Shown: positions 49,535 through 60,750, numbered from the stretch's first letter. The stretch is DNA of 64,000 bases from Amycolatopsis sp. A133 (GCF_031082405.1 NZ_JAVHJU010000007.1:62001-126000); one strand, 5' to 3'. The notes: generated by a model from the sequence alone, not told the origin. Made by a program: numbers and translations.

Positions 49535-51366
49535 ATGACTGATGTGGCCGGTCCGGAGTCAGTGCCGATTCCCGAACTCGACCTGGCGGCCGAGTTCCCC
49601 CAGGCGACGCGGGAGCAGTGGCAGGAGCTGGTCGCGGGCGTGCTGCGCAAGAGCGGGAAGCTGCCGGAGGACTTCACGGGCGCCCCGGAGAGCAAGCTCG
49701 TCACGCGAACCTACGACGGGATCGAGATCCAGCCGCTGTACACGGCCGAGGACGTCCCCGGCGACATCGGTTTCCCCGGCCTGCCGCCCTACGTGCGCGG
49801 TTCCCGGCCGGACGGCCAGGTCGGCACCGGCTGGGACGTCCGGGCCCGGTTCACCGGCGACGACGCCCGCGCGGTCAACCAGGCGATCCTCGCCGACCTC
49901 GAAGGCGGCGTGACGTCGATCTGGCTGTCGGTGCTGCCCGGGTCGGTCGCCGACGCGCTCAACGAGGTCTACCTCGACCTGGCCCCGGTCGTCCTGGACG
50001 CGGGTCCTTCGTACGAAGCGGCGGCGGAGGCGTTGTTCGAGCTGTTCGCCGAGCGCGAGATCCCGGCGAGCGAGGCCGTCGCCGTGCTGGGCGCCGACCC
50101 GATCGGGCTGGCGGCCCGCTCCGGTTCGGCCGTGGCGCTGGAACCGGCCGCCGCGCTCGCCGCGCGTGTCGCCGGGAAGTACCCGAAAGTGCGGACGATC
50201 GTCGCCGACGGCCTGCCCTTCCACGAAGCCGGCGGGTCGGATGCGCAGGAGCTGGGGGCGCTCGTCGCCGCCGGCGTCACCTACCTGCGTTCGTTGACGG
50301 ACGCCGGTCTTGACGTCGAGGCCGCCGCCGGGCAGCTGGAGTTCCGGCTCGCCGCGACCGCCGACCAGTTCTCCACCATCGCGAAGCTGCGCGCGGCGCG
50401 CCGCCTGTGGGCGCGCGTCGCCGAGGTCTGCGGCTTCACCTCGCCCATGCGCCAGCACGCCGTGACGTCGCCGGCCATGCTGACCCGGCGCGACCCCTGG
50501 GTGAACATGCTGCGCACGACGGTCGCCTGCTTCGGCGCGGGCGTCGGCGGTGCGGACGCGGTCACCGTGCTGCCGTTCGACGCGGCGATCGGCCGTCCTG
50601 ACGCCTTCTCCGCGCGGATCGCCCGCAACACCCACGCCGTGCTGCTGGAGGAGTCCAAGCTGGCCGGCGTGGCCGACCCGGCGGGCGGCTCCTGGTACGT
50701 CGAGAAGCTCACCGACGACCTCGCGCACGCCGCCTGGGCCGAGTTCACCGCGATCGAGGCGGCTGGCGGCCTGGTCGCCGAACTCGCGTCCGGCGCGCTG
50801 GCCGGGCGGCTGGCTTCGACGTGGGAGAAGCGCTCGAAGCGGATCGCCACCCGCCGCGATCCGCTCACCGGCGTCAGCGAATTCCCGAACCTGGCCGAAA
50901 AGCCGGTGGTCCGCGTGCCGGCGGAGTCCACTGTGGAAGGCGGCCTGCCGCGGCACCGATACGCCGAAGGCTTCGAAGCCCTTCGCGACGCTTCGGACGC
51001 CTACCTCGCCGCGAACGGTTCGCGGCCGAAGATCTTCCTGGCCACGCTGGGCCCGGTGGCCGCGCACACCGCGCGTGCCGGGTTCGCCGCCAACCTCTTC
51101 CAGGCGGGCGGGATCGAAGCCGTCAACCCGGGCGCGACCGACGACCTGCCGGGCGCCTTCCGCGCCTCCGGCGCCCGGATCGTCTGCCTCTGCGGCACCG
51201 ACGACGCCTACGCGGCCCAGGCGGCCGACGTCGCCGCGTCCCTCGGCGCCGACCACGTCTTACTGGCGGGGAAGGGGGCCTACGACGGCGTGGACGGAAA
51301 CGTCTTCGCCGGCTGCGACGCCCTGGAAGTCCTCAACGGCCTGCACGCCAAGCTGGGAGTTGCGCG

Positions 51367-51370
<4 letters not shown>
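49535..51370 (+). CDS. mutA: Methylmalonyl-CoA mutase, small (beta) subunit
   Basis: 611 residues from ATG at 49535. The protein has the mutase TIM-barrel domain ([67 protein letters not shown]) and a degenerate B12-type domain near the C-terminus ([20 protein letters not shown]) that lacks DxHxxG, as expected of the non-catalytic subunit. It partners MutB in converting (R)-methylmalonyl-CoA to succinyl-CoA for propionate and odd-chain catabolism and polyketide precursor supply. ATGA overlap with mutB. Confidence 0.95.
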
Positions 51371-53535
<2,165 letters not shown>

Positions 53536-53538
53536 CCC

Positions 53539-54522
53539 TTGCCGCGCAAGATCGACGTCACCGCCTACGCCAAGGGGGTCCTGGCGGGCGACCGCGGGAC
53601 GCTGTCGAAGGCGATCACGCTGGTCGAGTCGCAGCGGGCGGACCACCGGGCGCTGGCGCAGGAACTGCTGGTCGAGCTGCTGCCCGCGGCCGGCGGCGCC
53701 CGGCGCGTCGGTATCACCGGCGTGCCCGGTGTCGGCAAGTCGACATTCATCGACCAGCTGGGCACCGACCTGACCGCGGCGGGGCATCGGGTGGCCGTGC
53801 TGGCCGTCGACCCGTCGTCGACGCGGACCGGCGGGTCGATCCTCGGCGACAAGACCCGGATGGCGCGGCTGGCGGTCGACCCGCGGGCGTTCATCCGGCC
53901 GTCGCCGACGTCCGGGACCCTCGGCGGGGTCGCCCGCGCCACCCGCGAGACGATCGTGCTGATGGAGGCCGCCGGCTACGACGTCGTGCTGGTCGAGACC
54001 GTCGGCGTCGGGCAGTCCGAGGTCACCGTGGCGAACATGGTCGACTGCTTCCTGTTCCTGACCCTGGCCCGCACCGGCGACCAGCTCCAGGGCATCAAGA
54101 AGGGCGTGCTGGAGCTCGCCGACGTCATCGCCGTCAACAAGGCCGACGGCGACCACGAGCGGGACGCGCGCCGCGCGGCGCGGGAGCTGGCGGGCGCGCT
54201 GCGGATGATCTACGGGCCCGAAGCGTCGTGGACGCCACCGGTGCTGACCTGCAGCGGGCTGCACAACCGGCGCCTCGACGAGGTCTGGGGCGCGATCGAG
54301 CAGCACCGCGAAACGCTCACGGCGTCCGGCGAACTCGACGCGCGGCGGCGGCAGCAGCAGGTCGACTGGACCTGGGCGATGGTGCGCGAACAGCTGCTGG
54401 GTCGGCTGGCGGCGCATCCGGACGTGCGAACGGTCGTTCCCGACGTCGAACGGGCGGTGCGGGACGGTGAACTCACGGCTACCCTCGGTGCACAGCGGAT
54501 CCTCGACGCGTTCGGTGGCTGA
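53539..54522 (+). CDS. meaB: MeaB-type GTPase, mutase chaperone
   Basis: 327 residues from TTG at 53539. P-loop GVPGVGKS at residues 61-68, AVDPSSTRTGGSILGDKTRM and the VETVGVGQSEV switch region are hallmarks of the MeaB/ArgK G3E GTPases, with NKAD for guanine specificity. It loads and protects the adenosylcobalamin of methylmalonyl-CoA mutase. Directly downstream of mutB with only three bases between, so the operon mutA-mutB-meaB is complete. No methylmalonyl-CoA epimerase gene is in this window. Confidence 0.95.
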   Translation: MPRKIDVTAYAKGVLAGDRGTLSKAITLVESQRADHRALAQELLVELLPAAGGARRVGITGVPGVGKSTFIDQLGTDLTAAGHRVAVLAVDPSSTRTGGSILGDKTRMARLAVDPRAFIRPSPTSGTLGGVARATRETIVLMEAAGYDVVLVETVGVGQSEVTVANMVDCFLFLTLARTGDQLQGIKKGVLELADVIAVNKADGDHERDARRAARELAGALRMIYGPEASWTPPVLTCSGLHNRRLDEVWGAIEQHRETLTASGELDARRRQQQVDWTWAMVREQLLGRLAAHPDVRTVVPDVERAVRDGELTATLGAQRILDAFGG

Positions 54523-54571
54523 CGGGCGCGGGGTCCGCGGGCAGAATGCCTGGTCGCGGCGAAAGGATGAC

Positions 54572-54874
54572 ATGGCGAAACTGCGGGGTCTGGTCCTGGT
54601 CGGGCTGCTGGGCGCGGTGCTGTTCACCGCGTCGCCGGCACTGGCCGAGCCGGTGCGTCCGGCCTCCGTCACGGTGACCGTGGCGCACGCGTCCGTCGCG
54701 CCGCTCCCGGCGCAGACCCAGCCGCCGGGCCCGGTCCTCGACCCGGCCCAGACGGACAAGGCGAACACCGAAAAGACCAAGAACAAGCTGATCGCGGGCC
54801 TGATCGCGGTGGTCCTGCTCGGCATCGTGATCTGGGGGCGCAAGATCCGTTCGAAGAAGGCCAAGGGTTCCTGA
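54572..54874 (+). CDS. Small exported membrane protein
   Basis: 100 residues from ATG at 54572 (GAAAGGATGAC). Signal peptide KLRGLVLVGLLGAVLFTASPALA, an Ala/Pro/Val-rich exterior stretch, then a C-terminal helix KLIAGLIAVVLLGIVIWG and a basic tail GRKIRSKKAKGS. Alternatively a bitopic protein with both ends crossing. The family is not recognised. It lies 49 bases after meaB on the same strand and before the terminator at 54934, so it probably shares the mutase transcript. Confidence 0.7.
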   Translation: MAKLRGLVLVGLLGAVLFTASPALAEPVRPASVTVTVAHASVAPLPAQTQPPGPVLDPAQTDKANTEKTKNKLIAGLIAVVLLGIVIWGRKIRSKKAKGS

Positions 54875-54933
54875 CGGATGATCGCGTTCGGCCATGCCGA
54901 ACTGGCGCACGCCGTTCAACGCAGATCCGGTAC

Positions 54934-54956
54934 CGGCCGTCTAGGACGGCCGTTTT
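54934..54956 (+). terminator. Rho-independent terminator after the mutase operon
   Basis: CGGCCGTC and GACGGCCG, a perfect 8-bp stem with a 3-base loop (TAG), followed by TTTT. It stands 60 bases after the small membrane gene and is one of the few with a T-run in the window. Confidence 0.85.
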
Positions 54957-55079
54957 CAAGGCGCGGCTTGCCGCCTGCATGGTGCACGATCGTCTGCAAA
55001 TGCGTACGACAGATCGATCGGCACGACGCGTGACCCCAGCCGCTGCGCGGGTTGCCCGTGTTGCGGGAGGAGGTGCGGC

Positions 55080-56381
55080 GTGACGGTGTTGGACTCACGG
55101 CCGGACGTTCCAGGCGACCCCCAAGGGCGCATCATCAACCCCATGGAGGGGTCCGAGGCGCTCATTTCCGCGGCCGGCGTAAGCATGGCTCCTGTGGAGG
55201 ACCTTGGTGCGGGCCGCGGCCCGTTCTGGCTGGACGACTGGCTTCGCGCCAACGCGACCGACGTGCTCGCCTGGCGGCGGCACCTCCACGCGCACCCGGA
55301 GCTGTCGCGGCACGAGTTCGCGACCACGGAACTGGTCGTCACGCTGCTGCGTGCGGTCGGGCTCAAGCCGTGGGTGCTGCCGGGCGGCACCGGCGTCGTC
55401 TGCGACATCGGCCGCGGCGAGCGGTGCGTGGCGCTGCGCGCGGACATGGACGCGCTGCCGCTCACGGAGGCGACCGGGCTGCCGTACGCGTCGACCGTCG
55501 AGGGCGCGGCGCACATGTGCGGCCACGACGCCCACACGGCGATCCTCCTGGGCGCGGCCCGCGCACTGGCCGGCGCGCCGGAGCTGCCGGGCCGGGTGCG
55601 GCTGATCTTCCAGCCGGCCGAGGAGGTCATGCCCGGCGGTGCGCTGGACATGATCGCGGCGGGCGCGCTGGAGGGCGTCGAGCGGATCTACGGCCTGCAC
55701 GTCGACCCGCGGCTGGAGGTCGGGTCCGTCGGCATGCGCGTCGGTGCGCTGACGTCGGCGGCGGACCTGATCGAGCTGCGCCTGACCTCGCCGGGCGGCC
55801 ACACGTCCCGGCCCCACCTGACGGCCGACCTGGTGCACGCGCTGGGCACGGTGATCACGTCCCTGCCCGCGGTGCTCTCCCGCCGCGTCGACCCCCGCTC
55901 CGGCACGGTCCTGGTGTGGGGAGCGGTCCACGCCGGTCAGGCGGCCAACGCGGTCCCGCAGGACGGCCTCCTGCGCGGGACGTTGCGGACGGCCGACCAC
56001 GAGGTCTGGACGGCGTTGGAGCCGCTGGTGGCGTCGTCGGTGGAGTCCCTGCTGGCCCCGACGGGCGTCGGCTTCTCGCTGGACTACCGCCGCGGCGTCC
56101 CGCCGGTGGTCTCGGACGCCGAGTCGACGGCCCTGATGCGCGCGGGCACCGAAGCGGCCCTCGGCGAGGGCGCGGTGGCCTCGACGGAGCAGTCATCCGG
56201 CGGCGAGGACTTCGGCTGGTACCTGGAGCACGTCCAGGGAGCATTCGCCCGCCTCGGCGTCTGGTCCGGCCCGCCGTCCCCCCAATCGGACATCCACCGC
56301 CCGACGTTCATCCTCGACGAGCGTGCCCTCCTCTGCGGAGTCCGAACCCTGGTCCACACAGCCCTAACCACCCTCGCGTAA
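55080..56381 (+). CDS. M20-family amidohydrolase/peptidase
   Basis: 433 residues from GTG at 55080 with GGGAGGAGG upstream. Metal ligands typical of the M20D family are seen: RRHLHAHPELSRHEF, RADMDALPLTE, and AHMCGHDAHTAILLGAA (Cys-Gly-His-Asp), LIFQPAEEVMPGGALDMI (Glu pair) and the dimerisation domain near LTSPGGHTSRPHLTAD. A C-terminal His in SDIHRPTFILDE completes the site. Such enzymes cleave N-acyl amino acids, hippurate or indole-acetyl conjugates. Its stop codon abuts the 21-nt repeat array. The 205 bases before it (54875-55079) hold only the terminator. Confidence 0.93.
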   Translation: MTVLDSRPDVPGDPQGRIINPMEGSEALISAAGVSMAPVEDLGAGRGPFWLDDWLRANATDVLAWRRHLHAHPELSRHEFATTELVVTLLRAVGLKPWVLPGGTGVVCDIGRGERCVALRADMDALPLTEATGLPYASTVEGAAHMCGHDAHTAILLGAARALAGAPELPGRVRLIFQPAEEVMPGGALDMIAAGALEGVERIYGLHVDPRLEVGSVGMRVGALTSAADLIELRLTSPGGHTSRPHLTADLVHALGTVITSLPAVLSRRVDPRSGTVLVWGAVHAGQAANAVPQDGLLRGTLRTADHEVWTALEPLVASSVESLLAPTGVGFSLDYRRGVPPVVSDAESTALMRAGTEAALGEGAVASTEQSSGGEDFGWYLEHVQGAFARLGVWSGPPSPQSDIHRPTFILDERALLCGVRTLVHTALTTLA

Positions 56382-56433
56382 CGAGTTCCGTCTCCAATCA
56401 CGCGAGTTCCGTCCTCAATCACGCGAGTTCGGG
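56382..56433. repeat. 21-nt repeat array, two and a half units (left of the DUF559 gene)
   Basis: Two full units start at 56382 and 56403, each CGAGTTCCG followed by AATCACG after a short variable part, and a partial unit ends at 56433. Orientation is the reverse of the array at 57418. The first unit begins right after the M20 stop codon TAA. No other structure shares this segment. Confidence 0.9.
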
Positions 56434-56446
56434 TTACACACACAAG

Positions 56447-56475
56447 TTATCCACAGGCCAGGCGAGTTATCCACA
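56447..56475 (+). promoter_or_regulatory. Two perfect DnaA-box sequences, 20 bp apart
   Basis: AGTTATCCACAG occurs twice in direct orientation; the perfect DnaA-box cores TTATCCACA are at 56447-56455 and 56467-56475. The spacing equals two helical turns. They lie 54-82 bases before the DUF559 gene start and could make its expression depend on DnaA, or titrate DnaA. No replication-origin genes are nearby. Confidence 0.7.
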
Positions 56476-56478
56476 GTT

Positions 56479-56523
56479 CGAAGATGAGGCCCTTCCGTTG
56501 AACGCGGGAGGGCCTCATCCTCG
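56479..56523. promoter_or_regulatory. 15-bp hairpin abutting the DUF559 start
   Basis: Arms 56479-56493 (CGAAGATGAGGCCCT) and 56509-56523 (AGGGCCTCATCCTCG) pair with one mismatch around a 15-base loop. The hairpin ends five bases before the GTG start at 56529, where it would block ribosome access if it forms in RNA, or act as an operator in DNA. Confidence 0.75.
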
Positions 56524-56528
56524 AGTAT

Positions 56529-57419
56529 GTGATCACTTGGGGAGGACGACACGGAGCCGTCTCGCGTCGCGAAGCTGATGCAGTTTTGGGGCGGCGAGCA
56601 GTACTCGAAGGGCTGGCGACAGGTGTGCTCGCGCAGCCGTGGCGCGGCGTGGTCATCCACGCGGCAGATGCGCTGAATCTCGCGACCCGGGCGCAGGCCG
56701 CGCTTATTGCGGTGGGCCCGCCTGCGGCTTTGTCGGGAGCCACTTCCCTTGCGCTGCATGGGATCTCGGCGGTCGACGAGTCCACCGTGCACGTCACCGT
56801 GCCCTATGCCAGGCGGGTGGAGCCGAGGCCCGGATTGGCCATCCATCGAGCCGAATTCACCGAGTGCGACGTGGTCGAGCTCGACGGGTTGGCGGTGTTT
56901 TCACTCGACCTGGCCCTCGCCGATTTCCTCTGCGACGGGGACAAGCGAACAGCGTTCGCCGCCCTCGACGAGGCTCTGCGCGGGCTGGCTCCCGATCACT
57001 GCCTGAGGCTCCGGGAGAACGTCCGTGACCGGATCCTGGACCGTCGGAGCAAGCGAGGTATCCACAGGGCGCAGATGCTCTTGGCGCTCGCGACCGGGAA
57101 GGCCGAATCGCCGCCCGAGAGCATCCTTCGGCTGATCGTGGTCGAAGCCGGCTTGCCCGTGCCGGAGGCGCAGTATGAGATCACCGCCATCGACGGCCGC
57201 AAGCTGTACGTGCTCGACATGGCTTGGCCGGCGCTGCGCATCGCCTTGGAGTACGACGGCTTCGCGGCTCACGAAGAGCGACGTGAACACGACGCCGAGC
57301 GCGACCAGCGGTTGGCCGGCCGAGGATGGGTCACCATCCGGGCGACGGCGGCTGATCTCCGGGATCCGAGCCGGGTGCTCGCCGAACTGCAGGCGCAGTT
57401 CAAGCGACGAGCGGCGTAA
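56529..57419 (+). CDS. DUF559-type endonuclease-like protein with AbiEi-like N-terminus
   Basis: 296 residues from GTG at 56529. The N-terminal part (AVSRREADAVLGRRAVLEGL and GVLAQPWRGVVIHAADALNL) matches the winged-helix AbiEi-antitoxin-like domain of type IV systems; GATSLALHGI and LALADFLCDGDKRTAFAALDEAL are typical of this family's middle. The C-terminal part (ILRLIVVEAGLPVPEAQYE, LYVLDMAWPALRIALEYDGF, RDQRLAGRGWVTIRAT) is the DUF559/Vsr-like nuclease fold with D and E...D near the end of the first strands. Inverted 21-nt repeat arrays flank the gene on both sides. Function unknown; a nicking or repair role is inferred from the fold. Confidence 0.8.
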   Translation: MITWGGRHGAVSRREADAVLGRRAVLEGLATGVLAQPWRGVVIHAADALNLATRAQAALIAVGPPAALSGATSLALHGISAVDESTVHVTVPYARRVEPRPGLAIHRAEFTECDVVELDGLAVFSLDLALADFLCDGDKRTAFAALDEALRGLAPDHCLRLRENVRDRILDRRSKRGIHRAQMLLALATGKAESPPESILRLIVVEAGLPVPEAQYEITAIDGRKLYVLDMAWPALRIALEYDGFAAHEERREHDAERDQRLAGRGWVTIRATAADLRDPSRVLAELQAQFKRRAA

Positions 57420-57507
57420 CTCGCGTGATCGAGGCCGTCACCCGCGTGACTGGAGCCGGAACTCGCGTGATTGAGGCCGGAACTCGCGTGATTGGAGCCG
57501 GAACTCG
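57418..57507. repeat. 21-nt repeat array, four units (right of the DUF559 gene)
   Basis: Four exact 21-nt units start at 57418, 57439, 57460 and 57481 and a partial unit ends at 57507; the core is AACTCGCGTGATTG. The array begins inside the DUF559 stop codon TAA and ends at the stop codon of the gamma-glutamylcyclotransferase gene, so the two convergent genes are separated by nothing else. Orientation is opposite to the array at 56382. Confidence 0.92.
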
Positions 57508-57960
57508 TCAGCCGGTTATGCCGGAGCAGGGGCGGGTTCTCAGGTCGCCGACGTAGTCGGCGGGGGCGCCGGCCGCTTCCGCGGCGTCGGCCAGGACGCC
57601 CAGGTAGCGGGCCGAGGGGAGGCCGCCTTCGTAGGCGTCCAGGACGTAGAGCCAGGCCAGGACCGAGCCGTCCATCGTCTGGACGCGGAGGCGGATCTTC
57701 GAGTGGATCCCCAGCTCGCCGCCTTCCCAGCGGTCCAGCCCGGTCTCGTCCAGCGGGGTCACGTCGTAGAGGACGACGAACACCCGCGATCCCGGGTCCT
57801 CGACGATCGTCGCCAAGGCACCTTCCCAGCCCAGGTCCTCGCCGCCGAAGGTCAGGCGCCAGCCCTCCAGCCAGCCGCTGCCGGCCATCGGAGAGTGCGG
57901 CGCGCGCTCCAGCATCTGGGCGGGCTCCATGTTCGATCCGTACGCGGCATACAACGGCAC
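57508..57960 (-). CDS. Gamma-glutamylcyclotransferase-like protein
   Basis: 150 residues. The start LYAAYGSNMEPAQMLERAP has the YGSN substrate-binding loop of the GGCT/AIG2 fold, with the catalytic Glu likely in DRWEGGELGIHSKI. Members release 5-oxoproline from gamma-glutamyl amides. It is convergent to the DUF559 gene across the 21-nt array and divergent from lpdA. Length fits the family. Physiological substrate unknown. Confidence 0.85.
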   Translation of the reverse strand: MPLYAAYGSNMEPAQMLERAPHSPMAGSGWLEGWRLTFGGEDLGWEGALATIVEDPGSRVFVVLYDVTPLDETGLDRWEGGELGIHSKIRLRVQTMDGSVLAWLYVLDAYEGGLPSARYLGVLADAAEAAGAPADYVGDLRTRPCSGITG

Positions 57961-58086
57961 GCCGACAGCGTAGCGATACCTTCCTCACCCGAGTGGACGC
58001 ACTCGCCGTGTTCGCCCACTTCAGTGTCCGGTCACCTTCGCCGCGTACGGTGAGAGCACCGCACGCACAGCCAGAGGAGGACCCAG

Positions 58087-59487
58087 GTGACCAGGATCGT
58101 GATCATGGGCGGGGGCCCGGCCGGCTACGAAGCCGCGCTGGTCGCAGCCCAGCACGGGGCCGACGTCACGATCGTCGAGCGGGACGGCCTGGGTGGGGCC
58201 TGTGTCCTCTACGACTGCGTTCCCTCGAAGACGTTCATCGCGAGCTCGGGCGCGCTGGCGAAGATGCACGACCTCGGCGAGCTCGGCATCAACACCGACA
58301 TGGCGGACACGAGCATCGACCTCCCGACCGTCCACGGCCGGGTGAAGGGTCTCGCGCTCGCCCAGTCCGCCGACATCCGCGCCCGCGTCCAGCGCGAAGG
58401 CGTCCGCGTCCTCATCGGCGAAGCCCGCTTCTGCGACGAAGAGCCCGGCCTCGCGACCCACAAGGTCGCCGTCACGACGAAGGACGGGACCGAGAAGCTG
58501 CCCGCCGACGTCGTCCTCATCGCCACCGGCGCCACCCCGCGCGTCCTGCCCGGCGCGGTGCCGGACGGCGAGCGCATCCTCGACTGGCGCCAGCTCTACG
58601 AGCTCCAGGAACTCCCGGAGCACCTCGCCGTGATCGGCTCGGGCGTCACCGGCGCCGAGTTCGCGTCCGCCTACACCGAGATGGGCGTCAAGGTCACCGT
58701 CGTCTCCAGCCGTGACCGCGTGCTGCCGCACGAAGACGCCGACGCCGCCGCGGTGCTCGAAGAGGTCTTCTCGCAGCGCGGCACGACCGTCGCGAAGCAG
58801 GCGCGCGCCGACCGCGTCGAGCGCACCGAAAAGGGCGTCGAGATCCACCTCGCCGACGGCCGCGTGATCGAAGCCAGCCACGCGCTGATGACCGTCGGGT
58901 CGGTCCCGAACACCAAGGACATCGGCCTCGACAAGGTCGGCATCTCGCCCGGCCCCGGCGGGTTCATCACCGTCGACCGCGTTTCGCGCACCTCCGTTCC
59001 CGGGATCTACGCCGCCGGCGACTGCACCGGCGTGCTGATGCTCGCCTCGGTGGCGAGCATGCAGGGCCGCATCGCGATGTGGCACGCGCTGGGCGAAGGC
59101 GTTGCGCCGATCAAGCTCAAGACCGTCGCCGCCAACGTGTTCACCCACCCGGAGATCGCCACCGTCGGCATCAGCCAGCAGGCGATCGACTCCGGCGAGG
59201 TGCCCGCGCGCACCATCATGCTGCCCCTGGCCACCAACGCGCGCGCGAAGATGGAGGGCCTCCGCCGAGGCTTCGTGAAGCTGTTCTGCCGCCCCGCCAC
59301 CGGCGTGGTCGTCGGTGGTGTCGTCGTGGCGCCGCAGGCGAGCGAGCTCATCCTTCCCATCGCGCTCGCCGTCCAGAACCAGCTCACAGTGGAGCACCTG
59401 GCACTGACATTTTCGGTGTACCCGTCGCTGTCGGGCTCGATCACCGAGGCCGGGCGCCAGCTCATGCGCCACGACGATCTCGACTGA
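58087..59487 (+). CDS. lpdA: NAD(P)H-quinone dehydrogenase of the LpdA/lipoamide-dehydrogenase-like type
   Basis: 466 residues from GTG at 58087 with AGAGGAGGACC upstream. FAD site IVIMGGGPAGYEAALVAA; redox-like pair GGACVLYDCVPSKTFI (CX4C); NAD(P) site LAVIGSGVTGAEFASAY; YAAGDCTG near the second FAD contact. The C-terminal segment FSVYPSLSGSITEA lacks the His-Glu pair that lipoamide reduction requires, and this is a feature of the mycobacterial LpdA (Rv3303c) quinone reductases. Therefore a quinone or similar electron acceptor is the likely substrate. Confidence 0.9.
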   Translation: MTRIVIMGGGPAGYEAALVAAQHGADVTIVERDGLGGACVLYDCVPSKTFIASSGALAKMHDLGELGINTDMADTSIDLPTVHGRVKGLALAQSADIRARVQREGVRVLIGEARFCDEEPGLATHKVAVTTKDGTEKLPADVVLIATGATPRVLPGAVPDGERILDWRQLYELQELPEHLAVIGSGVTGAEFASAYTEMGVKVTVVSSRDRVLPHEDADAAAVLEEVFSQRGTTVAKQARADRVERTEKGVEIHLADGRVIEASHALMTVGSVPNTKDIGLDKVGISPGPGGFITVDRVSRTSVPGIYAAGDCTGVLMLASVASMQGRIAMWHALGEGVAPIKLKTVAANVFTHPEIATVGISQQAIDSGEVPARTIMLPLATNARAKMEGLRRGFVKLFCRPATGVVVGGVVVAPQASELILPIALAVQNQLTVEHLALTFSVYPSLSGSITEAGRQLMRHDDLD

Positions 59488-59559
59488 CCGGGCACGCAAC
59501 CCCGGCGCACCCGTCGCGTCTTGTCGGTTGTAAGGCTGAAGGACGCGAAGGGTGCGAAA

Positions 59560-60027
59560 GTGCGCAAGACGGTGGTTTTCGTTGCGGCAGCGGTGATCGG
59601 GGCAACGGCGCTGACGGGATCGGCGATGGCGCAGAGCACCGGCCCGGCACCGGGAACCAGCCCGGCGCCGAGCGCCCCGGCGGGCTCGGTCCAGCTCAAC
59701 GTGAACACCGCGATCAACCAGACGCTGGTGGACAAGTACGTCCGCGATGCGCCGAACGTCGCGCTGGCCAAGTGTGAAGGCCCTTCGCCGTCGTTCTCCT
59801 CGCCGGTGCTGACCTTCTCGAACTACACCCCCGGCCCGTTCATGGGCGCCGACGCGAACATCAGCGCCGACGTCGAACTGAAGCCCGGCACCGCGGCGGG
59901 CACGTACCCGCTGACCGTCACCTGCGGTGGCCAGACCTACCGCACGCAGTTCACGGTGCCCGCCGCCCAGGTCGCGAAGGTGCCCTCCGGCGCCGCGAAG
60001 GCGGGCGACGGCAGCATGGCAGGCTGA
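59560..60027 (+). CDS. Secreted protein, paralogue of the gene at 60157
   Basis: 155 residues from GTG at 59560. Signal peptide RKTVVFVAAAVIGATALTGSA ending AMA, then a Pro/Ala/Ser linker and an Ig-like domain with two Cys (LAKCEGPSPSFSSPVLTF and PLTVTCGGQTYRTQFTVP). It ends AQVAKVPSGAAKAGDGSMAG without a membrane helix, so it is probably released. The domain and the QVAKVPSGA tail also occur in the next gene, which adds a wall-sorting-like end. A T-run terminator follows directly. Confidence 0.8.
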   Translation: MRKTVVFVAAAVIGATALTGSAMAQSTGPAPGTSPAPSAPAGSVQLNVNTAINQTLVDKYVRDAPNVALAKCEGPSPSFSSPVLTFSNYTPGPFMGADANISADVELKPGTAAGTYPLTVTCGGQTYRTQFTVPAAQVAKVPSGAAKAGDGSMAG

Positions 60028-60045
60028 ATTCCCGAAAATTCCCGG

Positions 60046-60080
60046 CCACCTCGTCAGCCACGGCTGCGGGGTGGTTTTTT
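60046..60080 (+). terminator. Rho-independent terminator between secreted paralogues
   Basis: Outer stem CCACC/GGTGG and inner stem CAGCC/GGCTG, followed by six T. It separates the transcripts of the two paralogous secreted proteins. Confidence 0.8.
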
Positions 60081-60156
60081 GTGGCCCCAGGCAACCTCTT
60101 CGCAGGTAGAGCGTCTTTGAAAGCAGAACCTCCCGGGGAGGGAAAAGGGGTTGGAA

Positions 60157-60675
60157 ATGAAAAAGGTCCTGGCCGTTGCCGCCGTTTCGGCGGGATTGTT
60201 GCTCTCGGCTCCGGCGGCCTTCGCCGCGCCGCCGGCCGAGCACGCGGGGAACCCGAAGGCCTACCTCCGCGTGATGCCGAACGCCGCCCGCCCGGGCGCG
60301 AAGGTGGCGATCCGGCTGGGCTGCGAAGCCGCGAGCACGCGCGACCTGGCGTCGCCGGTCCTCACGATCGGTTCCCTGCGGCGCGTCGGCCCGCAGAACG
60401 ACCCGGCCAAGGCGCCCGCCGCGGCCGCGGCGGCGACCGTGGCTCCCGCGAAGCCGGGTGTCTACCGGATGTCGTTCTCCTGCGGTGGCGCGCAACTGGC
60501 CACGAAGTTCACCGTCCTGGGTGAACACCGTCAGGTGGCGAAGGTACCGTCGGGAGCGCCGCAGACCGGTGGCGGTCCGGCCGGCCACGGCCCGCTCGCC
60601 GCCGCGGGCGCCATGGGTGTGCTGGCCGTCGGCGGTGGCGGTCTCGTGCTGGCCCGGCGGTCCTGGCGGCGCTGA
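60157..60675 (+). CDS. Secreted protein with sortase-like C-terminal signal
   Basis: 172 residues from ATG at 60157 (GGGAGGGAAAAGG upstream). Signal peptide KKVLAVAAVSAGLLLSAPAA, a domain like its upstream paralogue (GAKVAIRLGCEAAST, YRMSFSCGGAQLATKF), then QVAKVPSGAPQTGGG. The sequence APQTGG, a hydrophobic stretch LAAAGAMGVLAVGGGGLVLA and the tail RRSWRR together resemble a cell-wall sorting signal. A class F sortase gene follows 75 bases later. Anchoring by that sortase is inference. Confidence 0.82.
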   Translation: MKKVLAVAAVSAGLLLSAPAAFAAPPAEHAGNPKAYLRVMPNAARPGAKVAIRLGCEAASTRDLASPVLTIGSLRRVGPQNDPAKAPAAAAAATVAPAKPGVYRMSFSCGGAQLATKFTVLGEHRQVAKVPSGAPQTGGGPAGHGPLAAAGAMGVLAVGGGGLVLARRSWRR

Positions 60676-60750
60676 ACCCCGGTCCAGCTCAACCGCAGAG
60701 GTCACCTGGACGTGTGACAGGTGAGCGAAGGCTCGAGCGAGGGGGAGAGC

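Noticed and set aside
56447..56475. Replication origin from DnaA boxes
   Set aside because: Only two boxes, no AT-rich unwinding region, and no dnaA, dnaN or gyrB nearby.
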